NCBI GenBank assembly: GCA_025453975.1 | Contig: JALOPI010000051.1 | Location: forward strand, 1-35,519 | Direction: 5' to 3' | DNA length: 35,519 nucleotides | Source: Syntrophobacteraceae bacterium | Lineage (GTDB): Bacteria > Desulfobacterota > Syntrophobacteria > Syntrophobacterales > Syntrophobacteraceae | Shown here: positions 1 to 6,897 of the stretch, piece after piece | How positions within the stretch are numbered: position 1 is the first letter of the stretch | Layout: each line of letters begins with the position of its first letter | Notes under the pieces: generated by a model | What the model was told of the DNA's origin: nothing | The model's database searches: none | The model's input: only the letters and a program-made list of their open reading frames with translations | Program-made: the position numbers and the translations under genes

Positions 1-78
1 CTCACTCGGGATGCCTGTGGAGATGGCGAAATCCAACTGAATTTTGTGACCATAGGAAAAACCGGCCTCTATGATTAA
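1..78 (+). other. possible 3' end of a truncated plus-strand gene
   Basis: Frame 1 is open from the window edge to a TAA at 76-78 and reads as 25 plausible residues (start LTRDACGDGE, end GKTGLYD). It could be the tail of a gene starting upstream of the window, but the fragment is too short to recognise, and the opposite strand is also readable. From 79 to 210 there is only a weak stem (GCCTCTGAG near 118 with CTCAGTGGC near 137), possibly a terminator. Confidence 0.2.
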
Positions 79-210
79 CCAAGGGTTCAAGGGGCAGTCA
101 CAATCACGCCAGAGTAAGCCTCTGAGTCATCCCAGGCTCAGTGGCTGCGTGGCTTTGGGCTGCATACCCTCTTGTTGGGCTTAAACCTCAGCACACTACG
201 AGGTGATCAC

Positions 211-453
211 ATGCAAATTCAAACGAAGTTGGTGGTGTCAAACCCATCGGTCATGATGGGCAAACCGGTAATCGCGGGGACGCGTATTACCGTTGAGCTC
301 ATCCCGAACAAATTGGCTGCAGGCGAGACAGTGGAGCAAATTCTCGATGCTCATCCGCGGCTCACTCGCGAAGGCATCCAAGCCGCATTAGCTTTCGCGG
401 CCGAAGCACTGCGCGCGGATGTCATCTACCCCATCGATGAGGCAGTCCATTGA
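211..453 (+). CDS. DUF433 family antitoxin-like protein
   Basis: This 80-residue protein matches the DUF433 family, small helix-turn-helix proteins often encoded directly before a DUF5615 PIN-like protein and regarded as its antitoxin. The family hallmarks are a core GKPVIAGTRITVE near residues 12-24, then a helical segment with EQILDAHPRLTREGIQAAL. The ATG at 211 is chosen over an in-frame upstream start because GAGGTG lies 5 bases before it and the family begins at this point. The gene overlaps the next one by 4 bases (stop TGA inside TTGA), which indicates translational coupling. Base composition is less GC-rich than from 2.5 kb onward. The antitoxin role is inferred from family and context. 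Confidence 0.85.
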   Translation: MQIQTKLVVSNPSVMMGKPVIAGTRITVELIPNKLAAGETVEQILDAHPRLTREGIQAALAFAAEALRADVIYPIDEAVH

Positions 454-716
454 GACACATGGCTGACGAAAACGTTGATCGACAAATTGTTGAGCGTTTG
501 CGGCAGGATGGCCATGAGGTCTGGTATGTCGCGGAGATGGACCCTGGGGTCAGCGACCAGGAAGTGCTCACCTTCGCCAATAATGAACAAGCTGTGCTCT
601 TGACGGCTGATAAGGATTTCGGTGAGTTGGTTTACCGTCAGGAGCTTGTCAACCCTGGGGTCATTTTGCTTCGTTTGGCGGGCCTGTCACCCGATGTCAA
701 AGCTGAACTGGTTTGA
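450..716 (+). CDS. DUF5615 PIN-like toxin, apparently C-terminally shortened
   Basis: This 88-residue protein is a DUF5615 member, a PIN-like nuclease fold usually paired with DUF433. The acidic ADEN motif near residue 5, SDQEVL near 35 and TADKDFGELV near 52-61 are the usual family blocks with the presumed metal-binding acids. The TTG at 450 is preferred because it restores the family N-terminus (M-R-x-x-ADEN); ATG 459 is the alternative. Relatives usually run about 110-125 residues with a further strand and helix after the LSP segment. Here a TGA follows LSPDVKAELV and the next gene starts 9 bases later. The missing tail suggests a damaged toxin, or a recombination joint with the following module. 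Confidence 0.8.
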   Translation: MRHMADENVDRQIVERLRQDGHEVWYVAEMDPGVSDQEVLTFANNEQAVLLTADKDFGELVYRQELVNPGVILLRLAGLSPDVKAELV

Positions 717-725
717 GGTGTTCAT

Positions 726-1040
726 ATGAATCAAGGTGAATTACTCGAGCAAATCAAACAAGCTGTCCGTGAAGTGGAAACTGACGCGGAGATTATTCTT
801 TACGGTTCACGCTCCCGTGGAGATGCTCTTTCTGAATCCGACTGGGACTTCCTTATCCTGGTTGATGGCCCACTGAGTGATGAACGTACAGATCGAATCC
901 GTCATAGGCTCTATGAGGTCGAATGGGAGTCTGGAGAGGTCATCTCCTCGATTGTACGGCGCCGAGAAGAATGGAATAGTGGCATCTACCAGGCAATGCC
1001 ATTTCACCAGCGAGTTCAGCAGGAAGGAATCAGACTGTGA
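726..1040 (+). CDS. MNT-type minimal nucleotidyltransferase (antitoxin of a HEPN/MNT pair)
   Basis: This 104-residue protein carries the minimal nucleotidyltransferase signature GSRSRGDALSESDWD at residues 27-41, matching GSx(10)DxD with D39 and D41 as metal ligands. In HEPN/MNT toxin-antitoxin systems this protein neutralises the HEPN RNase, by adenylylating it in the characterised MntA/HepT case. GAGGTG lies 6 bases before the ATG. The stop TGA at 1038-1040 overlaps a GTG start at 1037, so it is coupled to the HEPN gene that follows. The gene itself looks intact, unlike its partner. The antitoxin role is inferred from family and arrangement. Confidence 0.85.
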   Translation: MNQGELLEQIKQAVREVETDAEIILYGSRSRGDALSESDWDFLILVDGPLSDERTDRIRHRLYEVEWESGEVISSIVRRREEWNSGIYQAMPFHQRVQQEGIRL

Positions 1041-1434
1041 CGGAATGGAGCAAGAATCTGGTGCTGTACCGTATGACACGAGCAGATGAGGCCCTGGAAG
1101 ATGCATGTATTCTCGCCAGGGCGCAACGGTGGATGCCTGTGTGAACCGTCTCTACCATGCCTGCTTCTATGCCGTCTCAGCTCTTCTTTTCATGGATGGT
1201 CTGTCGTCTTCCAAACATGCGGGTATCCGTGGCCTCTTTAATAGGCAGTATGTGAAGACAGGCAAGGTCCCGAAGGATTTTGCCAGGATTTACAATGATC
1301 TTTTTGAGAGACGTCAAGAGGGTGACTACATTGACTTTGTCAGCTTTCAGGAATCACAGGTTCTTCCATGGATCTCTGAGGCAGAAGAATTGATCAGGTT
1401 CATCGCCACTTTGGTTCAAGAACAGACTAATTGA
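1037..1434 (+). pseudogene. HEPN domain protein (toxin partner of MNT), frameshifted
   Basis: Two frames together give one HEPN protein. From GTG 1037 the reading is VTEWSKNLVLYRM... up to ARAQRW, then a stop at 1142-1144. From about 1134 another frame continues as ACVNRLYHACFYAVSALLF and runs to the TGA at 1434. Restoring one A in the GGATGCC at 1131-1137 (to GGAATGCC) would read RWNACVNRLYHACFY, a typical HEPN core, and give a 132-residue protein. Family marks include SSKHAGIRGLFNRQYVKTG and the R-x4-Y block RRQEGDY near the C-terminus. An ATG at 1105 opens the second frame but would lose the first helix. The lesion is either a real inactivating deletion or a sequencing error. Confidence 0.8.
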
Positions 1435-1470
1435 CACACGTGCTCTCTTTATTCCGTTCGGGAACGCCCT

Positions 1471-1583
1471 GCGCTAAACAAGGCATGCACGCGGACACGC
1501 AACCACGCCTGGATCAGTGGGTGGCGTTCTCCTCTAGCTCATTGGCGGCGAGGTTGCGTGCCGGTGATGCCCGGCGTTAGCAG
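1471..1583. repeat. attC-like imperfect palindrome (integron recombination site look-alike)
   Basis: The ends GCTAAAC (1473-1479) and GTTAGC (1576-1581) are complementary apart from one extra A. Inside them GGCATGCACGCGG (1482-1494) pairs with CCGGTGATGCCC (1561-1572), leaving two unpaired G bases on the left arm. Further in, CACGCAACC (1496-1504) pairs with GGTTGCGTG (1552-1560). The central loop is about 47 bases. Nested arms with extrahelical bases on one side and a GTTAG end resemble integron attC sites. The ends do not exactly match the RYYYAAC/GTTRRRY consensus, and no integrase is in view. A dispersed palindromic repeat is the alternative. Confidence 0.5.
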
Positions 1584-1731
1584 ATCAAAGGCACCAGCAA
1601 GGTATGCATCCGCGAGTGTGATATGATTTATGAACAAAGGGTTGTGCCAGCACGCAATCTATGCTTGGAGTGTTTGCACAATGGGTCATGCCAGACCGAA
1701 TATGGAACCGTGCTCGGAAGGAGATTTGCGC

Positions 1732-2295
1732 ATGGCTGAGGCAGCAAAGCGAGAAGCTACTTATGTAGACCTTTATGGCATCCCTGAAGGCGCCGTGGGG
1801 GAAATCATCAACGGTGAACTGATTGTCACTCCCCGACCATCAAGGATGCATGGCTTTTCGGCCTATGCTCTTGGGGGCGAACTGCTTCCTCCTTACCAGT
1901 TCGGTCGCGGAGGAGGGCCTGGTGGGTGGGTCATCATCGGAGAGCCCGAAATCAAGTTCGGAGAAAATTACCTGGTACCCGACGTAGCGGGCTGGAGGAG
2001 AGAAAGATTTCCCCAATCGGAAGAGACCAATTGGATTTCTGTTTCTCCCGATTGGATTACCGAGATTCTCTCTCCCAGCACTGTTCGGGTGGATAGAATT
2101 AAGAAGATGGCCATCTACGCCGAACACGGAGTTTCTTACCTATGGCTCATCGATCCTATAGCCAAGACGCTTGAAGTCTTCAGACTTGAAGCTGGCGGCT
2201 GGCTCTTGCGATCCGTCTTCGGTGAAAGTGATAAGGTACGGGCAGAACCCTTTGCCGATATCGAAATTGACCTTAAGAACCTCTGGATTGAGTAG
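1732..2295 (+). CDS. Uma2 family protein (DUF820, PD-(D/E)XK nuclease fold)
   Basis: The 187-residue product matches Uma2/DUF820, a restriction-endonuclease-fold family of unknown biological role that is often present in many copies in cyanobacteria and environmental bacteria. Visible family blocks are GEIINGELIVTPRPS, then the PD of LVPDVAGW with an upstream EIKFG, DWITEILSPST (the usual E-x-LSPST) and YAEHGVSYLWLIDP. The catalytic acids and lysine of the PD-(D/E)XK core appear present. ATG 1732 is chosen because GGAAGGAG lies 8 bases upstream and the family begins here; the open frame extends to 1630 without family similarity. It follows the attC-like element and shares the lower-GC patch. 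Confidence 0.85.
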   Translation: MAEAAKREATYVDLYGIPEGAVGEIINGELIVTPRPSRMHGFSAYALGGELLPPYQFGRGGGPGGWVIIGEPEIKFGENYLVPDVAGWRRERFPQSEETNWISVSPDWITEILSPSTVRVDRIKKMAIYAEHGVSYLWLIDPIAKTLEVFRLEAGGWLLRSVFGESDKVRAEPFADIEIDLKNLWIE

Positions 2296-2512
2296 AACCA
2301 ACGGTATTGAACCCTACGCTCTTCTGCTAACGAAGGATGAAGAGGAGGCCGCTTTTCAGACAATCCGCATGGGTGGGAGCGTCGCAGCGAAGCCCGGCTT
2401 CAGGGGATTCTTCATGATCTTCATCCGTTCCGGGTGTATGCTTATCGTTCCGAGGCTGATGGTACGGCAGTCGGAATGAGATCCCACGTTCCTGCGAGCT
2501 GGGGCCGGGCTT

Positions 2513-5494
2513 ATGAGTGTTTCGGCGAGCCAAGAATGCCTGGAAGACCAGGCGGCGGGCATCGAGGCGGTGCCGGCTTCGGCCGTGTACGAGGCGCTTT
2601 CGACGCGGCCCGAGGGGCTGAGCCCGGAAGAAGCCCGGGAGCGGCTCGCGCGGTGCGGGCGGAACGCCATTGCCGCCGTCCGGGGGAGGTCGCTCCTGGC
2701 CAGGTTCCTGGCCAACTTCGCCCATCTCATGGCGGTGCTCCTCTGGATCGCGGGCGGGGTGGCGCTTGCGGCCCGGATGCCGCAGCTCGCCGTCTCCATC
2801 TGGCTCGTGAACGTCATCAACGGGCTTTTCAGCTTCTGGCAGGAATTCAAGGCGGAGAAGGCCACGGAGGCCATGCGCCGCCTGCTCCCGACCTTCGCCC
2901 GGCTCGTGCGGGACGGCGCGGCGCAGCGGGTCCCGGCGGAGGAGCTGGTGCCGGGGGATGTGCTCCTCCTTTCCGAGGGGGACCGGATCTCGGCCGACGC
3001 GCGCCTGGTGGAGGCGGCCGAGCTGCGGGTGGACCAGTCGACGCTCACGGGGGAATCCGCCCACGTTCGCAGGACCGATGAGCCCATCCGCGCCAGGGAC
3101 CTGGCCCGAACGGAAATCCCCAATCTCCTCTTTGCGGGAACCAGCGTCATTTCCGGCACCGGCAAAGCCGTCGTCTTCGCCACCGGCATGGAGACGGAAT
3201 TCGGCAAGATCGCCGGTTTCACCCAGAGCCTGGGGAATGACCTGAGCCCCCTTCAGCGGGAGATGCAGCGGGTCACCCAGATGGTCACGGGCATCGCCCT
3301 CTGCGCGGGATGCGTCTTTTTCGCCCTGGCCGTGACCCTGGCCGGAGTCGACCTGGCCGAGAGCTTCATTTTCGGCATGGGGATGATCGTGGCCTTCGTG
3401 CCCGAGGGGCTCCTCCCCACGGTGACCCTCTCCCTCGCCATGGGGGTGCAGCGCATGGCGGCCCGGAACGCCCTCATCAAGCGGCTTTCGGCCGTGGAGA
3501 CCCTGGGCTGCACGTCGGTCATCTGCACGGACAAGACGGGGACCCTCACCCAGAACGAGATGACGGCCCGGGAGATCTGGGTGGCCGGCAGGCGGTTGAC
3601 CGTCACGGGGACCGGGTATTCCTTCGAGGGGCGGATTCTGGAAGGAGGCCGGCCCCAGGACTCCCCCGAGGGAAGCGACCTGCGCGCGCTGCTCGTTTCC
3701 GCGGTTCTGTGCAACAACGCCCGGCTCATGCCCCCCGATTCCGAGCGCCCCCGCTGGTCCATCCTGGGGGATCCGACCGAAGGCGCCCTCCGGGTCCTGG
3801 CACGGAAGGCCGGCCTGGACCTCGATCTCGAGGAGCGCGGGAATCCCCGCCTGCGGGAGCTCCCCTTCGAATCGCGGCGCAAGCGGATGAGCACCCTGCA
3901 CCGCACCGGCGGGACCGGCGCGGGCGGCCGAGGCGGGGCGGAGGCAGCGCCGGGCGGGGACAAACCGCGCCCCCACGGCAAGGCCTCGTCCAGGGAGGCA
4001 GGGGCGGGCTTCAAACCCGCTCCCGTCCATCGACCGGACCCCGCGACCCCGGGTGTCGAGCCGTCCGTCGTCGCCCACGTCAAGGGGGCCCCCCGCGAAT
4101 TGCTCGGCCTGTGCACGCGGTTTCTCAGGAACGGGACCGAGGAGGACTTGAGCGAGACCGTCCGGGCAGAGATCCTGGCGGTCAACGATGGGTATGCGCG
4201 AAACGGACTGCGGGTCCTGGCCGTCGCCCGCCGCACCATGCCCTCCGAAGGCCCGCCGGGACCGGGAATGGGCTCGACGGGCATGACTCCGGAGGCCGTC
4301 GAGCGGGACCTCGCCTTCCTGGGGCTCGTGGCCATGATGGACCCGCCCCGGCCGGAAGTCTCGCGGGCGGTGGAGACCTGCCGCCGGGCCGGCATCCGCA
4401 TCATCATGATCACGGGGGACTACGGCCTGACGGCCGAGAGCATCGCCCGCCGGATCGGCATTCTCCAGGGCGACCGGCCGGCGGTGGTGACCGGGGCCGA
4501 CCTCGACTCCATGACGGATGAGGCTTTGCTCCAGACCCTCCAGGGGGAGGTGATCTTCGCCCGGGCGGCCCCGGAGCACAAGCTGCGCATCGTTTCGGCC
4601 CTCCAGGAGATGGACCACGTGGTGGCCGTGACCGGAGACGGGGTGAACGACGCCCCCGCCCTCAAGAAGGCCCACATCGGGGTCGCCATGGGCCTCACCG
4701 GGACCGACGTGGCCAAGGAAGCCGCCGACATGATCCTGACCGACGACAACTTCGCCGCCATCGTCCATGCCATCGAGGAAGGGCGGGCGGTCTACGCCAA
4801 CATCAAGAAATTCACGGGCTACATCTTCACGAGCAACACGCCCGAGGCCGTCCCCTTCATCCTCTTTGCCCTGAGCCGCGGGCGGATTCCGCTGGCCCTC
4901 AACGTGATGCACATCCTGGCCGTGGACCTGGGGACGGACCTGGTGCCGGCCCTGGGGCTGGGGGCCGAGCGGCCGGAGCCGGGGATCATGGACAGGCCTC
5001 CGCGGAGCCTCTCGGAGCACGTCATCACGCCGGCCCTCCTGGCTCGCTCCTACCTCTTCCTCGGACCGCTCCAGAGCCTGGCGGTCATGGCCGCCTTCTA
5101 CTACCAATACTGGACCCACGGGTACTGGGGGCAGTGGCTGGGATTACCCTCGGAAGGCCCCTTGTACGCCTCGGCCACGGCCATGGCCCTGGCCTGTGTC
5201 GTGACGACCCAGATCGGCAACCTGTTCGCCCAGCGCACCGAGCGGTTGTCGGTGCTCCGGATCGGTCTTTTCAGCAACCGGCTGCTGTGGGCCGGCATCG
5301 CCACCGAGCTCGCGATCATTTTTCTGATCGTCTACGCGCCTCCCCTGCAGTCCATGGTGGGCACGGAGGCCTTCGACCCCGAAAACTGGCTGTTCCTGTT
5401 TGCCTGGGCGCCGCTGCTCCTCGTCGCCGACGAGGGCCGCAAGCTCGTGCTGCGCGCCTGGGAACGCGGGAGGCCTCATGGAGGTGAGCCATGA
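2513..5494 (+). CDS. P-type cation ATPase, Na+,K+-ATPase-like (P2C) subgroup
   Basis: This 993-residue membrane pump has all P-type landmarks: TGES at 179-182 (actuator), DKTGTLTQN with the phosphorylated D340, KGAPRELL in the nucleotide domain, TGDYGLTAES, and GDGVNDAP near 708-715. The transport site resembles animal Na,K-ATPase alpha: PEGLLP at 297-302 in TM4, SNTPE with N775 and E778 in TM5, and DLGTD with D805 and D809 in TM6. These correspond to the known ligands E327, N776, E779, D804 and D808. Na+ and/or K+ transport is therefore likely, but direction and stoichiometry are inferred. Residues about 464-516 are an extra low-complexity stretch in the nucleotide domain. The stop overlaps the next gene by 4 bases. 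No beta subunit is seen. Confidence 0.92.
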   Translation: MSVSASQECLEDQAAGIEAVPASAVYEALSTRPEGLSPEEARERLARCGRNAIAAVRGRSLLARFLANFAHLMAVLLWIAGGVALAARMPQLAVSIWLVNVINGLFSFWQEFKAEKATEAMRRLLPTFARLVRDGAAQRVPAEELVPGDVLLLSEGDRISADARLVEAAELRVDQSTLTGESAHVRRTDEPIRARDLARTEIPNLLFAGTSVISGTGKAVVFATGMETEFGKIAGFTQSLGNDLSPLQREMQRVTQMVTGIALCAGCVFFALAVTLAGVDLAESFIFGMGMIVAFVPEGLLPTVTLSLAMGVQRMAARNALIKRLSAVETLGCTSVICTDKTGTLTQNEMTAREIWVAGRRLTVTGTGYSFEGRILEGGRPQDSPEGSDLRALLVSAVLCNNARLMPPDSERPRWSILGDPTEGALRVLARKAGLDLDLEERGNPRLRELPFESRRKRMSTLHRTGGTGAGGRGGAEAAPGGDKPRPHGKASSREAGAGFKPAPVHRPDPATPGVEPSVVAHVKGAPRELLGLCTRFLRNGTEEDLSETVRAEILAVNDGYARNGLRVLAVARRTMPSEGPPGPGMGSTGMTPEAVERDLAFLGLVAMMDPPRPEVSRAVETCRRAGIRIIMITGDYGLTAESIARRIGILQGDRPAVVTGADLDSMTDEALLQTLQGEVIFARAAPEHKLRIVSALQEMDHVVAVTGDGVNDAPALKKAHIGVAMGLTGTDVAKEAADMILTDDNFAAIVHAIEEGRAVYANIKKFTGYIFTSNTPEAVPFILFALSRGRIPLALNVMHILAVDLGTDLVPALGLGAERPEPGIMDRPPRSLSEHVITPALLARSYLFLGPLQSLAVMAAFYYQYWTHGYWGQWLGLPSEGPLYASATAMALACVVTTQIGNLFAQRTERLSVLRIGLFSNRLLWAGIATELAIIFLIVYAPPLQSMVGTEAFDPENWLFLFAWAPLLLVADEGRKLVLRAWERGRPHGGEP
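4001..4023. repeat. palindromic repeat inside the ATPase coding region
   Basis: GGGGCGGG at 4001-4008 and CCCGCTCC at 4016-4023 flank a short centre, forming an imperfect palindrome read in frame as GAGFKPAP. Palindromes of this type, with a TTNAAA-like centre, are typical dispersed intergenic repeats. It sits in the extra segment of the nucleotide domain, so it looks like an in-frame repeat insertion. Confidence 0.5.
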
Positions 5495-6141
5495 GATTCA
5501 TCGTCGTCGGCTGCGGTCGCATGGGAATGGGGCTGGCGCATGTCCTCGGCCTGCGCGGCCATGCGGTCACCGTCCTGGACAGGGACCCGATCGCTGTTGA
5601 ACGGCTGGGGTCGTCGTTTCGGGGCGACGCCGTCATCGGGTCGGGCTTCGACCGGGGAGCGCTCCGCCGGGCGGGGATCGAGCATGCCGACGGCCTGGCG
5701 GTCGTGACCAACAACGACGAGGTCAACGTGGTTCTGGCTCGCCTGGCCGGTCTCGCCTTTCACGTGCCGAGGGTGGTGGCCCGCCTGGTCGACCCGCGCA
5801 AGGCCGAAGTCTATCACAGGCTGGGAGTGCAGACCGTGGCCCCCATATCGTGGGCCATCCATCGGCTGGCCGACCTCCTGTCCTACTCCGAGCTGGATGC
5901 GGTCCTTGGTCTGGGCGGCGGGGAGGTGGAGATCGTGCAGGTGGAGGTGCCGCCGCTGCTCACGGGACACAAGGTGAGTGCGGTTTCCGTTCCCGGGGAG
6001 ATCCGGGTGGTTGCCGTCAGCCGCCGGGGGAAGGCCTTCATTCCCTTATCGGAGACGGTTTTCGAGAAGGATGATTCGCTCCACATCGCCGTCCTGACGA
6101 CTTCCGTCGAACGTCTCCGTTCCATGCTGTCGTCGGATTGA
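5491..6141 (+). CDS. TrkA-type RCK (KTN) protein, first copy
   Basis: The 216-residue protein has an N-terminal Rossmann RCK domain (VVGCGRMGMG at residues 5-14, acidic D30 closing the second strand) and a C-terminal RCK_C region from about 140 with VPPLLTGHKVSAV and FIPLSETVFEKDD. Such proteins are cytoplasmic nucleotide-binding regulators of K+ channels and transporters (TrkA, KtrA). The start ATG lies in the ATGA that ends the ATPase gene, so the two are translationally coupled. No TrkH/KtrB channel gene lies nearby, which makes the ATPase a plausible partner. That pairing is inferred from gene order. Confidence 0.88.
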   Translation: MRFIVVGCGRMGMGLAHVLGLRGHAVTVLDRDPIAVERLGSSFRGDAVIGSGFDRGALRRAGIEHADGLAVVTNNDEVNVVLARLAGLAFHVPRVVARLVDPRKAEVYHRLGVQTVAPISWAIHRLADLLSYSELDAVLGLGGGEVEIVQVEVPPLLTGHKVSAVSVPGEIRVVAVSRRGKAFIPLSETVFEKDDSLHIAVLTTSVERLRSMLSSD

Positions 6142-6162
6142 CCGGCCCGGAGGAGAAGCGGG

Positions 6163-6834
6163 ATGAAAGTGATCATCGTGGGAGGGGGAAAGGTGGGAAC
6201 GCACCTGGCGTCGCTGCTCCTGGCCGAAAACCACCATGTGAGACTCATCGAGGCGAGAGAGGCCGAAGTCCGGCACCTCCATGGCGAGCTTCCCGACGGG
6301 ACGGTGATCCCCGGCAGCGGGACGGACCCCGCCACCCTGGAGTCGGCGGGGATTCGGGACGCGGACATCCTGGCGGCCGTCGCCGGGGCGGATGAAACGA
6401 ACCTGGTGGCCACCAGCCTCGCCCGCTTCGAATATGGGGTGGCCCGCACCATCGCCCGAGTGAAGGACCCGCGGACTGAGTGGATGTTCACGGAGGTCAT
6501 GGGCGTCGACGTGGCCGTGAGCCAGGCGAACCTCATGGCTCACCTGATCGCCGAGGAGATGTCCCTGGGGAACATGATGACGCTTCTCAAGCTGTCCAGG
6601 GGAGAGTTCTCCCTGGTGGAGGAGAAGGTGCATCCGGCAGCGGCCGCGGCCGGCAGGACGGTGGCGGAGCTTCCCTTTCCCGCCGAATGCCTCCTGGCCG
6701 GAGTCATCCGGCAGGGGCGACTCATCATCCCCCATGGCAGCACGGTGCTGCTGCCGGGCGACGAGGTCCTGGCCGTGGTGCACGCCTCCCGGGCGGCCGA
6801 GCTGGCCTCGATCCTGGGGCAAACGGGGGCTTGA
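6163..6834 (+). CDS. TrkA-type RCK (KTN) protein, second copy
   Basis: This 223-residue protein has the same two-domain plan as its upstream neighbour: RCK_N with IVGGGKVGTHLA at residues 4-15 and an acidic E at the end of the second strand (LIEARE), then RCK_C from about 140 with RTVAELPFPAECLLAGVIRQG and VLLPGDEVLAVVH. It is clearly diverged from the first copy, so a heteromeric RCK ring rather than a recent duplication is plausible. GGAGGAG lies about 6 bases before the ATG, 21 bases after the first copy. It closes the ATPase operon; the next gene is convergent, and no clear terminator is seen in the 63-base gap. Confidence 0.88.
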   Translation: MKVIIVGGGKVGTHLASLLLAENHHVRLIEAREAEVRHLHGELPDGTVIPGSGTDPATLESAGIRDADILAAVAGADETNLVATSLARFEYGVARTIARVKDPRTEWMFTEVMGVDVAVSQANLMAHLIAEEMSLGNMMTLLKLSRGEFSLVEEKVHPAAAAAGRTVAELPFPAECLLAGVIRQGRLIIPHGSTVLLPGDEVLAVVHASRAAELASILGQTGA

Positions 6835-6897
6835 GCCATGCATCGCGTCAGCCGGGCTGACCGAGGACAGTGTGCGGATGCTTTCGTCGGGGATTGC

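Noticed and set aside
31..180. ATCCAAC (31-37) and GTTGGGC (174-180) as a second attC site
   Set aside because: The ends fit the RYYYAAC/GTTRRRY pattern, but the inner arms do not pair, so this is chance.
2327..5119. Very long open frame antisense to the ATPase gene
   Set aside because: It is the shadow of a GC-rich gene; its composition is H/G/R/P-rich with no domain, while the plus strand has all P-type motifs.
5491..6834. The two TrkA-like genes as a K+ uptake operon of the classical Trk type
   Set aside because: No trkH or trkG membrane subunit is nearby; the only coupled transporter is the P-type ATPase. A distant TrkH cannot be excluded.
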